A stretch of 64,000 nucleotides of DNA from Segatella copri. Its GTDB lineage: Bacteria; Bacteroidota; Bacteroidia; Bacteroidales; Bacteroidaceae. A program made the translations under genes and the position numbers. Below, in pieces: positions 1 to 9,112 of this stretch. How positions within the stretch are numbered: position 1 is the first letter of the stretch; every line of letters begins with the position of its first letter. The notes under the pieces are model-generated. The model ran no database searches. It was not told the DNA's origin and was given only the letters and a program-made list of their open reading frames with translations. The stretch covers positions 1 through 64,000 of the forward strand of contig NZ_NMPZ01000009.1 in assembly GCF_002224675.1 (NCBI RefSeq), read 5' to 3'.

Positions 1-67
1 AGAGAGTCGCCCTGAAAGGGCAAAAGCTTTCAATTTCAAAGCTTTTGCCCTTTCAGGGCGACTCTCT
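1..67. repeat. Perfect 30-bp inverted repeat (head-to-head REP-like copies)
   Basis: Bases 1-30 and 38-67 are exact reverse complements around a 7-nt loop. Each arm contains GCCCTGAAAGGGC followed by AAAAGCTTT, the same core seen at 21840 and 21906. It lies 7 nt beyond the stop codon of the nuclease gene, so it may also end that transcript. The window begins at its first base, so the repeat may extend further left. Confidence 0.85.
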
Positions 68-74
68 TTGTCTA

Positions 75-863
75 TTACCACTTGTTGATATCAGCTTTTG
101 CCTCTATCTTTTTCTCGATGTTATCAGGAAGTTTGGAGAAGAAATCGTAGCCGGTGATACGCTCCACCTCATCTACCGAGTTGACAAAGTCCTTCTTCTG
201 CAAACCGGTAGCTCCCTGGTTGCGACAGATAAAGCCGATGGCTTGCGGATTCTTGCCGGTGCGGAGGATAACCTTGAAGAAAGCATCAGGCACCACCACC
301 TTGTTCTTACCCAGTTTGCGATGCTGCTTATTCAGGAATATCGGACCGCAGACGATATAGACCTTACCATATTTCTTAGCCCAGGTACGGCATTGCTGTT
401 CTATGCTATTCCAGATTCCCGCATTCAGAGCATGGGTCTGAGGACACATATTGGTCATCAGGAAGCACTCGTCCATAGCCTTCTGATTCCACTTGTTATC
501 ACCAGCCGGACAGAGATGACCTCTATCATAACCGCTGTTATAGTAATCAGCCTTCGTTCCCTTAGGTGATGGCATATCCATATCATCCTCAAAGTCGCCA
601 CGCTTCAACTTACCCGAAGCATGAGCACGGGTCAAGGTCCATGCCACCCAGTTAGGCTGACGGGTATCATGATTATATGAAACGGTATAGGCAAAACGCT
701 TTCTGATGGTTTGCGATACCTTTTTCTTTGAAACCGGGATTTCCATTCCCGGTGCATCCCCCTGTGCAGCTGGCAACATAGAGGACGACAAGCCCAAAGT
801 AGAGAGCAAAGCGATGGCGCCAGCTATCACCCATCCTCTCATTTTCTTATTGAATTGAATCAT
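75..863 (-). CDS. Secreted DNA/RNA non-specific endonuclease (NUC1 family)
   Basis: A 262-residue protein predicted to cleave DNA and RNA outside the cytoplasm. Residues 1-35 form a basic start and hydrophobic stretch, a signal peptide; the Met at residue 8 (MRGWVIAG) is an equally good start. The family signature is clear: DRGH at 113-116 with the catalytic His, then TNMCPQ near 137-142 and the N...WN..E pattern at about 147-155 that supplies the Mg-binding Asn and Glu. It is the last gene of a tight minus-strand run (gap 65 nt after mutY) and stops just before a strong hairpin. No immunity or inhibitor gene is adjacent, so it is probably a scavenging or biofilm nuclease rather than a toxin; that role is inference. 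Confidence 0.9.
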   Translation of the reverse strand: MIQFNKKMRGWVIAGAIALLSTLGLSSSMLPAAQGDAPGMEIPVSKKKVSQTIRKRFAYTVSYNHDTRQPNWVAWTLTRAHASGKLKRGDFEDDMDMPSPKGTKADYYNSGYDRGHLCPAGDNKWNQKAMDECFLMTNMCPQTHALNAGIWNSIEQQCRTWAKKYGKVYIVCGPIFLNKQHRKLGKNKVVVPDAFFKVILRTGKNPQAIGFICRNQGATGLQKKDFVNSVDEVERITGYDFFSKLPDNIEKKIEAKADINKW

Positions 864-928
864 CTTTATTCTATATGAAGAGATTATATATATTCAAGTT
901 TCACTTAGTGAGGGTATTGAGACGTATC

Positions 929-1978
929 CTATTCTGCAGGATTGATCTTTTCCAGCATGATTTCTATCAGCCTCGGAACCCCATAGTCTTCTATCTCACT
1001 TTCCTTGATCCAGATGTAATCATCTGGGAGTGGAGGACGGTTTTCTGTTTCCAGGAGATAGAAATCGGCAAGAAGGATGCGATGAGTCAGTACGTGCTTG
1101 ACATCTTTTGCCAGCAAAATCGGATTCTTCACGAAAGAAGGCAGTTCCTTGACATCCGAAACATTATAAGGCTCCCATAATCCCTGCCAGATATCACCTT
1201 CTCCACGGCGATGGATGGCAACCATCGGTTCAGGAATTCCTGAATCATCCGCCACCGAAGATTTACACCTTATATATATATAGGAGAGATGGCGAGTCTT
1301 CACCTTCACAGTCTTGTTCTTGACGGGCAGTTCCTCCACCCTGCCACAACGCAAAGCCTCGCAGGTTTCTGCAAGCGGACAGAGCAGACACTTCGGAGAC
1401 TGGGGGGTGCATTGAATCGCACCGAAATCCATCATTCCCTGATTATAGGATGCCGCATCGGAGGCAGGCAAGAGCGATTGAGCCAAAGCAGCAAACTCCT
1501 TTTTCCCCTGAGTTGAGTTGATGGGAGTATCGATGCCGAAATATCGGGAAAGCACCCGATAGACATTGCCATCAACCACAGCTGCCGGAATATCGAAAGC
1601 GAAAGAGCCGATGGCAGCAGCGGTATAATCACCTACTCCCTTCAGGGATTTGATGCCGTCGAGGGTGTTGGGAAAGTCACCGAGAGCCACAATCTGCTTG
1701 GCAGCAGTATGAAGATTGCGGGCACGGGAGTAATACCCCAAGCCCTGCCAGAGTTTCAAGACATCATCCTCGCTGGCTGCTGCCAGATCTTCTACTTTGG
1801 GATAGGCCTGCACGAACCGTTCCCAATATTCCCAACCTTGGGCAATGCGGGTTTGCTGAAGGATGATTTCGCTCAGCCAGATAGCATAAGGATCCCTGGT
1901 TTCGCGCCAAGGCAGGTCTCTGCCGTTCTCACGAAACCAACGGAGTATTTCTGTTGAAAAAAAAGAGTTATTGATCAT
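929..1978 (-). CDS. mutY: A/G-specific adenine glycosylase MutY
   Basis: Removes adenine mispaired with 8-oxoguanine in base excision repair. The 349 residues are the normal family length. The catalytic Glu is E37 in SEIILQQTRI, the helix-hairpin-helix is LKGVGDYTA at 112-120, and the catalytic Asp is D136 in VVDGNVYR. The iron-sulfur loop has the standard spacing, Cys 190, 197, 200 and 206. The C-terminal 130 residues match the NUDIX-like 8-oxoG recognition domain in position and size. It begins 17 nt after the MscS-type channel gene and is probably cotranscribed with it. Nothing is missing or displaced. Confidence 0.96.
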   Translation of the reverse strand: MINNSFFSTEILRWFRENGRDLPWRETRDPYAIWLSEIILQQTRIAQGWEYWERFVQAYPKVEDLAAASEDDVLKLWQGLGYYSRARNLHTAAKQIVALGDFPNTLDGIKSLKGVGDYTAAAIGSFAFDIPAAVVDGNVYRVLSRYFGIDTPINSTQGKKEFAALAQSLLPASDAASYNQGMMDFGAIQCTPQSPKCLLCPLAETCEALRCGRVEELPVKNKTVKVKTRHLSYIYIRCKSSVADDSGIPEPMVAIHRRGEGDIWQGLWEPYNVSDVKELPSFVKNPILLAKDVKHVLTHRILLADFYLLETENRPPLPDDYIWIKESEIEDYGVPRLIEIMLEKINPAE

Positions 1979-1995
1979 TATTATGCTTTTCTTCC

Positions 1996-3249
1996 CTACT
2001 GCTCCGGATATTGCTCGTAAATTTTCAGACCGAATTCATTGGCAAGCGCATAGGCATGCTCCATGATGTCGGCAAGGATATGCTCGTAATTAACCCATAC
2101 CTTATCCTTGATGAAGAAATAGAACTCGATAGGAAGACCACACTGGGTAGCTTCCATGTGGCGCACCATCAAGGTAAGTTCCGTATTTACCTCAGGGCGT
2201 TGACGCAGATATTTCTCCATGAATCTACGATAAAGCTGGAGATTGGTTGGAGCCAAAGCAGCAGGATTCTTCAAGTCCTCAATATCCTTTCCTTCCTGAA
2301 TATCCTTTTCTATAGCCTTCTGAAGAGATTCCTTCAACTTGAAAGAATCCTCTGTGGCGAAATGCTTGGCAAGCAAGGTCTGCTTCAAGGTCTCATCTAC
2401 CAATCGGATGCTACGGAAATCAAAATAAACGATTCGCTTCACTCTTCTTCCCCCACTCTTCTGCATGCCAATCCAGTTCTGGAACGAACCGTTCACCAGG
2501 GTAGCTGGCGAGATAGTAACGATGGTATTATCAAAATTACGCACCTTTACGGTAGTAAGTGACATATCCTCCACAATACCATTGGCATCTACCGACTTCA
2601 CGGTAATCCAATCACCCTTGTGCAACATATCATTGCTGGTGAGTCGCACACCGGCAGCCAGACCGAGGATGGTATCCTTGAAAACCAACATCAAGACTGC
2701 CGAAGTAGCACCCAAGCCGGCAAACAAGGTCATCGGACTCTTACCCAACAGGATGGCAACCACTACCACTCCAGCCACAAAGAGCATCAATACCCTGAGC
2801 ACACCGCAGAAGGTATGGAAATACTGCTGAGCCGAAGAGCGGCGCTCTCCGCTATTCTCCAATCCCTTGAAGGAACCGATGAACACCAATACCGTACGTA
2901 CCGACATCACCACGATATAGATACCCGTAGCACGCTCCAGAATCTCCTTGAATATAGGATATTCCAGATAGATAAGCGGCATGAGCGACCATATTACCAC
3001 TGCTGGCACGATATGGCAGGCAGAAGTGAGCACCTTCTTATTCAGCAACACATCATCCCAGGAAGCCTCCGTCTTTTCCGTAATCTTCGAGATCAACGGA
3101 ACTACAATCTTACGACACAGAAAATCGCTCAGCATCGCCAGCAAGATAGCGGTGATGGTGAGCAGGATATGACGAAGCATAGGCACGTAATCGCCGGTGA
3201 TACCTGCCCATGTTATCATTTCATCTACAAATCTACGAATTTCTTCCAT
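1996..3249 (-). CDS. MscS-family mechanosensitive channel, YbdG/MscM-like
   Basis: A 417-residue inner-membrane channel protein. It has about five hydrophobic segments in the first 190 residues, then the soluble MscS beta domain (KGDWITVKSVDANGIVEDMS near residue 215). A long C-terminal domain with RFMEKYLRQRP near 340 and a final EHAYALANEFGLKIYEQ helix resembles the YbdG subfamily, which has a similar length and gives small-conductance osmotic release. The spacing (45 nt after dacB, 17 nt before mutY) suggests one operon. Function as an osmotic safety valve is family knowledge; conductance cannot be judged from sequence. Confidence 0.9.
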   Translation of the reverse strand: MEEIRRFVDEMITWAGITGDYVPMLRHILLTITAILLAMLSDFLCRKIVVPLISKITEKTEASWDDVLLNKKVLTSACHIVPAVVIWSLMPLIYLEYPIFKEILERATGIYIVVMSVRTVLVFIGSFKGLENSGERRSSAQQYFHTFCGVLRVLMLFVAGVVVVAILLGKSPMTLFAGLGATSAVLMLVFKDTILGLAAGVRLTSNDMLHKGDWITVKSVDANGIVEDMSLTTVKVRNFDNTIVTISPATLVNGSFQNWIGMQKSGGRRVKRIVYFDFRSIRLVDETLKQTLLAKHFATEDSFKLKESLQKAIEKDIQEGKDIEDLKNPAALAPTNLQLYRRFMEKYLRQRPEVNTELTLMVRHMEATQCGLPIEFYFFIKDKVWVNYEHILADIMEHAYALANEFGLKIYEQYPEQ

Positions 3250-3294
3250 AAACTACAAACAGTAAACTATCAATTCTTAACTATCAACTCCCTA

Positions 3295-4572
3295 TCATGG
3301 TTGGCAAAGCAGGTTACAAACCTTGTCTGCAAAATGTCTGGCATTGCTGCCGTGCATGATTCCATTATTGATGATAGAGAAGCAAAGCTCATGTCCATTG
3401 GCTGCCGTACAATAGCCAGCCAGCGAGATGATACCGGTCAGGGTACCCGTCTTTGCCTTGACATTGCCGTGGACACTGCCGCTTTTCATACGCTTCTTCA
3501 GGGTTCCATCCACACCTGCTATAGGCAAGGAATGAATCAGATGCTGCTTGATGTTGTCGTTGCGGAAAGCATAACGGAGCATCATCACCTCCAGCTCGGC
3601 ACTGAGATAGTTGTAGAGCGACAAGCCCGAACCATCTGCCAGTCTGTAGCGGGAAGCATCCAGTCCCAGCTTATTGATCAACTGCCGTTCCACGTTGCGG
3701 GCACTCTTGGCACTTGCCGGACGGTTGCCCGTAGAAGCCGCAATCTGGTAATACATGCACTCGGCATAGAGATTGTCACTCTCCTTCATCATCTTATGCA
3801 GTACCTGGTCCATGGTATGGAAACGGGTACAGATGGTAAAGGCATTGGCAGGACAGGTCTTGGAAGAGGCATACATCTCCTCATATTCGATGCCTGCATC
3901 CTTCAACTTAGCCAGGAAACGGTCCATGAAGATGTCCTTGCGGGAAAAAACCAATGGCGAAAGTACCGGATTATCATCATCCCAGCACCAGCCTTCGCCC
4001 AGCAATGACGCATCCTTCATCGAACGGTCGGCATATACATTACCCCGAATGGTATCCACACCCATATCCTTGAGACTGTTGACAAATGCCGTCAGGTCAT
4101 CACTGTTGAAACGGGGATCCATACCTCCCACACAGTAAACATCACCCGTCAGCACACCGTCCTCGATGGTTCCGGTATATTTCAACTGAGTCTTGAACTG
4201 ATAGGAACCGCCCAACTTGTCAAGTGCGGTGATGGCTGTCAAGAGCTTCATCGTACTTGCCGGGCGCATCAGCTGTCGTTCGTTGTGCTTGTAGATGCAG
4301 GAATCAGCATCCATATCCCAGACCATGATCCCCACCTGCGATGTCTCAAACATCTTACTTTCCAAGAGTTTGCCGATACCTACCTGCACCGATTCGGGCC
4401 AAGGCAGCTTCAATGTATCAGCAGCCAGGGAATCCAACATTGTGGAGTCGGTCACTTCCGTGTCGTCCTGCGGCTCCACCACTTCTCCTTCAATCACATC
4501 CTGAGCCTGCACCGGCATCGCCATGAGCGTAGCCATGATGAAGCTCATCATCATATATATAATCTTTTTCAT
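3295..4572 (-). CDS. dacB: D-alanyl-D-alanine carboxypeptidase/endopeptidase, PBP4 (peptidase S13)
   Basis: Periplasmic penicillin-binding protein that trims or cleaves peptidoglycan cross-links. Residues 1-24 are a signal peptide ending VQAQ. All three active-site boxes are present: SxxK as STMK (106-109), SxN as SDN (265-267), and KTG (374-376). The 150-residue insert between the first two boxes is typical of class C PBP4. An acidic linker (about 25-60) precedes the catalytic domain. Its start codon overlaps the stop of the upstream gene (ATGA at 4569-4572), which indicates translational coupling to the small membrane protein. Confidence 0.93.
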   Translation of the reverse strand: MKKIIYMMMSFIMATLMAMPVQAQDVIEGEVVEPQDDTEVTDSTMLDSLAADTLKLPWPESVQVGIGKLLESKMFETSQVGIMVWDMDADSCIYKHNERQLMRPASTMKLLTAITALDKLGGSYQFKTQLKYTGTIEDGVLTGDVYCVGGMDPRFNSDDLTAFVNSLKDMGVDTIRGNVYADRSMKDASLLGEGWCWDDDNPVLSPLVFSRKDIFMDRFLAKLKDAGIEYEEMYASSKTCPANAFTICTRFHTMDQVLHKMMKESDNLYAECMYYQIAASTGNRPASAKSARNVERQLINKLGLDASRYRLADGSGLSLYNYLSAELEVMMLRYAFRNDNIKQHLIHSLPIAGVDGTLKKRMKSGSVHGNVKAKTGTLTGIISLAGYCTAANGHELCFSIINNGIMHGSNARHFADKVCNLLCQP

Positions 4573-4976
4573 TGTCTTTTACTAATTTCTTTCTCGAAAG
4601 CCTCTTCATTATCGGGCTGCACCGTTACCATATTATGATGTCCGTATTCTATCACCAGACAATGATCCAATCCCAGAAAGGTCTTGGCGGTATGCACGCT
4701 GATGATGTCGCATACCGGCACATTTCTGTTGGAAGAGAACCTGCCTTCGTTGATGATGAGATATTCCATCTCGTCATCTCGGTCGATAGGTTTCACCTTC
4801 TTGAATGTATAGGTGGTATTCAGAATACGCTCGATCATGCCCACAATGATGATGGCAACGAAAATGCCAATAATCGCCATCTTGACCCAGAAGAAATATC
4901 CTGCCAGGAGGGCGAAAACCACCACTCCAACACGAGCCGTCGTATTGAAGCGCTTATGAAAAGTTCTATCTGCCAT
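4569..4976 (-). CDS. Small membrane protein with PH-like domain
   Basis: A 135-residue protein with two closely spaced hydrophobic segments (about 14-46), a hairpin in the membrane, followed by a soluble region of beta-rich pattern that looks like a bacterial PH (bPH2-type) domain: YLIINEGRF, VPVCDIISVHTA, HCLVIEYGHH. That fold assignment is from pattern and is not certain. It is the first gene of the minus-strand run and overlaps dacB by 4 nt, so a role linked to the cell envelope is plausible but unproved. I do not recognise a named family. Confidence 0.75.
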   Translation of the reverse strand: MADRTFHKRFNTTARVGVVVFALLAGYFFWVKMAIIGIFVAIIIVGMIERILNTTYTFKKVKPIDRDDEMEYLIINEGRFSSNRNVPVCDIISVHTAKTFLGLDHCLVIEYGHHNMVTVQPDNEEAFEKEISKRQ

Positions 4977-5057
4977 ATCTCGTTCTTTTATCTTTAAAAT
5001 AGCGTTTTCAGCTACTATTTGATAGTCTAAAAGACTATATTACCTTAAAATTCGCTG

Positions 5058-5115
5058 CAAAATTACAAAAAATCCCTCTCTTATTACTCTTTTTAAAGAG
5101 AAATTAGTACTTTTG
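5058..5115. promoter_or_regulatory. Divergent promoter region, dacB operon / nadB
   Basis: A minus-strand -7 box TAATTTTG (complement of 5058-5065) faces the PH-like/dacB run, and a plus-strand -7 box TACTTTTG (5108-5115) faces nadB. Both match the Bacteroidota TAnnTTTG consensus. I see no good TTTG -33 box at the usual 19-21 nt spacing for either. Confidence 0.6.
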
Positions 5116-5147
5116 CAAACAATTAAGCATTATTAGAATAAACTCAC

Positions 5148-6737
5148 ATGGTTTATAAGTATGATTTTCTGATTATCGGCTCAGGAGTTGCCGGTATGAG
5201 TTACGCTCTGAAAGTAGCCAGAGCGCATAAAGGTAAAGTGTGTATGATCTGCAAAACCTCACTCGATGAGGCAAACACTTCATTTGCACAAGGTGGTGTG
5301 GCGTCAGTTACCAACTTGGAAGTAGATAACTTCGATAAGCACATACAGGATACAATGATCGCTGGTGATTACATCAGCGACTATCAGGCTGTGAAGCAGG
5401 TTGTCACCATGGCACCAGAGCAGATCAAGGAGCTCGTGCAGTGGGGTGTCAATTTCGACAAGCAGCAGGATGGCAAGTTCGATCTTCATCGTGAGGGCGG
5501 ACACAGCGAGTTCCGCATTCTTCATCACGCAGATGATACAGGTGCTGAAATCCAGCGCGGTCTGATGGAAGCTGTGCGTAACTGCCCAGACATCGATATC
5601 AAGGAAAATCATTTCGCTGTAGAAATCATCACTCAGCACCACTTGGGTGCTCGTGTTACCCGCCGTACACCTTATATTAACTGTTACGGAGCCTACGTTC
5701 TGAATCCTGATACCCAGAAGGTGGATACCTATCTGAGCAAGGTTACCGTGATGTGTACCGGTGGATGTGGTGCCGTTTATCAGACTACCACCAACCCAGT
5801 CATCGCTACCGGTGATGGCGAGGCGATGGTTTACCGTGCCAAGGGTACCGTAGCCGATATGGAGTTCGTACAGTTCCACCCTACAGCCCTCTATCATCCT
5901 GGAGAGACCCACCCTGCATTCCTCATCACCGAGGCAATGCGTGGATACGGCGGCATCTTGCGTCTGCCTAACGGCGAGAGCTTCATGGAGAAATATGATG
6001 AGCGCCTGAGTTTGGCTCCTCGCGACATCGTGGCCCGTGCCATCGATAAGGAGATGAAGATTCACGGATTGGATCATGTCTGCCTGGATGTTACCCATAA
6101 GAATCCGGAGGAGACCAAGCGTCACTTCCCTAACATCTATGCCAAGTGTCTCAGCATCGGCATCGATATCACCAAGGATTACATCCCGGTTCGTCCTGCC
6201 GCTCACTACATGTGTGGTGGTATCAAGGTAGATTTGAACGGCTGTTCAAGCATCAACCGCCTCTATGCCTTGGGCGAGTGCTCTTGCACCGGTCTGCATG
6301 GTGGCAACCGTCTTGCCAGCAACTCTCTCATCGAAGCTGTGGTTTATGCAGAGACAGCTGCCAAGCACAGTCTGGAGCATGTGGATGAATACGATTTCAA
6401 TGAGAAGGTTCCTGCCTGGAACGACGAGGGTACCTTGACCAACGAGGAGAAGGTATTGATTACCCAGAGCGTCAAGGAGGTGGGCGAATGCATGAGCAAC
6501 TACGTGGGCATCGTGCGCAGCGACCTTCGCCTGAAGCGTGCCTGGGACCGTCTCGACCTTCTTTACGAAGAGACCGAGAATCTCTTCAAGCGTGTGAAGG
6601 TAAGCAAGGAGCTCTGCGAGCTCCGCAACATGATCAATGTAGGTTATCTCATTACCCGTATGGCTATCGAGCGCAAGGAGAGCCGTGGTCTTCACTATAC
6701 CATCGACTACCCTGTTCACGCTTACGACAAGAAATAA
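5148..6737 (+). CDS. nadB: L-aspartate oxidase
   Basis: FAD enzyme that oxidises L-aspartate to iminoaspartate, the first step of de novo NAD synthesis. At 529 residues it has the usual length. The FAD Rossmann motif is GSGVAGMSYA near residue 10, followed by the family blocks NTSFAQGGVASV, HREGGHSEFRILHHADDTG, MEFVQFHPTALYHPG and HYMCGGIKVDLNG, and the second FAD block LHGGNRLASNSLIE near 385. The C-terminal helical domain is complete. nadA and nadC are not adjacent here. A hairpin with a T-run follows at once, so it is probably monocistronic. Confidence 0.96.
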   Translation: MVYKYDFLIIGSGVAGMSYALKVARAHKGKVCMICKTSLDEANTSFAQGGVASVTNLEVDNFDKHIQDTMIAGDYISDYQAVKQVVTMAPEQIKELVQWGVNFDKQQDGKFDLHREGGHSEFRILHHADDTGAEIQRGLMEAVRNCPDIDIKENHFAVEIITQHHLGARVTRRTPYINCYGAYVLNPDTQKVDTYLSKVTVMCTGGCGAVYQTTTNPVIATGDGEAMVYRAKGTVADMEFVQFHPTALYHPGETHPAFLITEAMRGYGGILRLPNGESFMEKYDERLSLAPRDIVARAIDKEMKIHGLDHVCLDVTHKNPEETKRHFPNIYAKCLSIGIDITKDYIPVRPAAHYMCGGIKVDLNGCSSINRLYALGECSCTGLHGGNRLASNSLIEAVVYAETAAKHSLEHVDEYDFNEKVPAWNDEGTLTNEEKVLITQSVKEVGECMSNYVGIVRSDLRLKRAWDRLDLLYEETENLFKRVKVSKELCELRNMINVGYLITRMAIERKESRGLHYTIDYPVHAYDKK

Positions 6738-6761
6738 AGTTTTTTTCAAGCTACCATATAA

Positions 6762-6803
6762 AGTCGCCAGGATATTCTCACACGATATCCTAGCGGCTTT
6801 TTC
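6762..6803 (+). terminator. Terminator after nadB (copy A of a duplicated hairpin)
   Basis: Arms 6762-6775 and 6784-6798 close a stem ending in a T-run. 35 nt of it (6765-6799) are identical to 11450-11484 downstream of the TonB receptor, including the loop TCTCACACG. Confidence 0.85.
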
Positions 6804-6851
6804 TTTGCTTATATGAAAGCTCAAATACTTAATGACACTAATGACGCGCCC

Positions 6852-7547
6852 TTATTTGTTAGTTTTTAACAGGAAGCCAACTTTCGGGATTGTTTCTAAT
6901 TTAATACTCTCATCAACCGATAAGATTTTTCTTAGTTGCGAAATGTAGTTATCTAAACTGGGATCAGAATAGTTGCCATCAGGCCATAGTTGACATTTCA
7001 AAGTTTGACGAGTCGTAATCTTCCCTAGATTTTGTGCCAATATACTAAGCACCTCAAACTGTTTCTGTGAAAGATGAATTTGATCGTTATTTTTAGTATA
7101 TAGAGCATGGAATTGCATATGCAAGTTTAGACAGCCTATTTGGATATCGGTCACTATCCCTAACTTTTCATCAGTTTTTGCAAAACGCTGGATGTATGCG
7201 CCAAGTTCATCTATCTCAAATGGTTTCTTCAAGAAATGAAAAGCCCCGTTCTCCAATGCTTTTGAGATGTAATCCATCTGAATATGTGAGGACATAATGA
7301 TAACAGGTATGTTGATGGCATGAAGCTTCAATTCTTTTAGTATCTCGATGCCATTTCCCATGCCTACCTCAACGTCTAGTACCAATATATTAGGTTGGAC
7401 CTCAAAAATTTTATCCAAAAGTCCATCCAATGAGTCTAGATAGTAAGGTTTCATACTTAACTCTTCTAAGCCCAGTACCAGTGTAGTGCCTAGCAACTTA
7501 TCGTCATCCACAATGATTACTTTCAATTTTTCCATTTTTCTTGCCAT
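6852..7547 (-). CDS. OmpR/PhoB-type response regulator
   Basis: A 231-residue transcription regulator. The receiver domain (about 8-125) has the acidic pair DD at 14-15, phospho-acceptor D58 in ILVLDVEVG and the conserved Lys in FHFLKKPF near 107. The C-terminal winged helix (about 140-230) has LSQKQFEVLSILAQN and YISQLRKIL, the usual recognition-helix block. It starts 1 nt after the sensor kinase stop codon, so the pair is cotranscribed and coupled. The Met at residue 5 is an alternative start. The likely target is the divergent TonB-dependent receptor gene, by position only. Confidence 0.92.
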   Translation of the reverse strand: MARKMEKLKVIIVDDDKLLGTTLVLGLEELSMKPYYLDSLDGLLDKIFEVQPNILVLDVEVGMGNGIEILKELKLHAINIPVIIMSSHIQMDYISKALENGAFHFLKKPFEIDELGAYIQRFAKTDEKLGIVTDIQIGCLNLHMQFHALYTKNNDQIHLSQKQFEVLSILAQNLGKITTRQTLKCQLWPDGNYSDPSLDNYISQLRKILSVDESIKLETIPKVGFLLKTNK

Positions 7548-7548
7548 T

Positions 7549-8925
7549 TTATTGTGCCTTAGGAAGACTGAAGGTAAAACAGCTTCCCTTTCCTAATTCA
7601 CTATTTACGCGTATTCTTCCATGATGTGCTTCCACCACATATTTCACCACAGCCAATCCGATACCATATCCCTTAACCTGTTTATGCTGCCGCACACGGT
7701 AGAACTGTCTGAAAATCAACTTCTGGTCCTTGGGTGTAATGCCCCATCCATCATCGGTTACGCTAACCTCGATATTTTCGTCTATATTTCTGATTAACAC
7801 TTGAACATTCACTCCGTCATCAGAATATTTCAGTGCATTCTCCACCAGATTTCTCATCACATTACGGATATATAATTCGTCGGCATATGCCATGTTATCT
7901 CCATGCGTCTCATCGGAAATTACGATGTTATGCGGCTTCTTCTTATATAATATGTCCATATCTGTCTTAACGATATTTGTTAATTCTAGAAGACTGACCT
8001 TCTTCAAATTGAGTAATATTCTATCATTGCCACCCTTGGCTGCAAGCAATATAGATTCTATATCGCTCTCCAGCAACTTAGCCTTGTCACTTGCTTGTGA
8101 AATTACATCCAACAATATCTTATCTTCCTTTACCTTTACTTTTAGCAAACTCAATACAGAGATAACGCTATTGATAGGAGCCTTAAGATCGTGGATGATA
8201 CCATTAACGCCTAGTTCTCGATTTCTTAGAAGCTGCTCTTTTCTCTTTATCACTAAGAGGTGATAACCGATGCAAACTACAGCTATCAGTACAAATAGTA
8301 CAGACAGAGCCAATGTCCATATAGAGTGTGCTATAAACTTAGAAGGTGGAACAGGCATAGCAACTCTTACAAATCGGAGATTGGCTAAATTTACTGCTAC
8401 ATCTTTTGAGCAAACCCACGAGGAAGGGACTTTCTTAACTCCTTCTGTCTTTATTATCTTTTTATTTTTGTCGAGTAAGAATATGGAGCGCTCTATCTTG
8501 TCTTCCATTCTTCTGCTAACTATTTCATTCAGATTAGCTAAATTTAGAGGCTTTCCTTCTTGCTCCAACATATCTTGTGACAGCAATATGACGGCATCCC
8601 CATAATTACTCAATATTCCTTGTTTTTTTAGGGAACCAATATCTAAAGTTTGCAAATCTAAGCCAGGTTCTTTTATTTTTTTCTCTTGAATTTTGTCAGT
8701 TGCATTGAATACTTTATATCGAATATGGTGTTCTCCATTTTTATCAGGATTATTTTTGCTTTTTGCTCTATTATGGTATTCCTCGTCAACTGATTGTACC
8801 AGCATATCATTAATCTCATCAATACATTTTAACTTGTATTTTTGATACTGCAAGTGTACATTATATCCTTGCAGGCATACTATCATTATGATAGCTAACA
8901 ATGCTATAGAATATACTTTCTTCAT
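7549..8925 (-). CDS. Membrane sensor histidine kinase
   Basis: A 458-residue two-component sensor. TM1 is residues 4-20 and TM2 about 198-226, enclosing a periplasmic region of some 170 residues with no domain I can name. The dimerisation box is GIIHDLKAPINS with phospho-acceptor H245. The ATPase domain has the N box (RNLVENALKYSDDG), G1 (DDGWGI) and G2 (GYGIGLAVVK), ending GSCFTFSLP. It resembles the RprX-type kinases of Bacteroides in layout, but I would not assign that name. The ligand is unknown; the adjacent outer-membrane receptor may be the regulated output. Confidence 0.92.
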   Translation of the reverse strand: MKKVYSIALLAIIMIVCLQGYNVHLQYQKYKLKCIDEINDMLVQSVDEEYHNRAKSKNNPDKNGEHHIRYKVFNATDKIQEKKIKEPGLDLQTLDIGSLKKQGILSNYGDAVILLSQDMLEQEGKPLNLANLNEIVSRRMEDKIERSIFLLDKNKKIIKTEGVKKVPSSWVCSKDVAVNLANLRFVRVAMPVPPSKFIAHSIWTLALSVLFVLIAVVCIGYHLLVIKRKEQLLRNRELGVNGIIHDLKAPINSVISVLSLLKVKVKEDKILLDVISQASDKAKLLESDIESILLAAKGGNDRILLNLKKVSLLELTNIVKTDMDILYKKKPHNIVISDETHGDNMAYADELYIRNVMRNLVENALKYSDDGVNVQVLIRNIDENIEVSVTDDGWGITPKDQKLIFRQFYRVRQHKQVKGYGIGLAVVKYVVEAHHGRIRVNSELGKGSCFTFSLPKAQ

Positions 8926-8947
8926 AATCCTTACTATTTAAACACTG

Positions 8948-9050
8948 CAAAAGTACAAAAAAAAATCGAACTTGGAACAAATAATATCTGCTTATTAGAA
9001 AAATATTAGATTTTTGTTAGAATTTATAAGGAAAACATTGATTACCTTTG
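8948..9050. promoter_or_regulatory. Divergent promoters, histidine kinase / TonB receptor
   Basis: A minus-strand -7 box TACTTTTG (complement of 8948-8955) faces the kinase, with a TTTG complement at 8978-8981, slightly far upstream. A plus-strand -7 box TACCTTTG (9043-9050) faces the receptor gene. The roughly 90 A+T-rich bases between them are the natural place for response-regulator sites, but I see no clear direct repeat. Confidence 0.6.
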
Positions 9051-9112
9051 CAACCGATTAAAATAATTATAAAGACATGGTCACATTAACTAAATTTTTA
9101 AAAGAGAAAATT

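Noticed and set aside
2620..4008. A 462-codon plus-strand frame over the MscS-type and dacB genes
   Set aside because: Crosses two recognised genes on the opposite strand and has no domain or plausible start.
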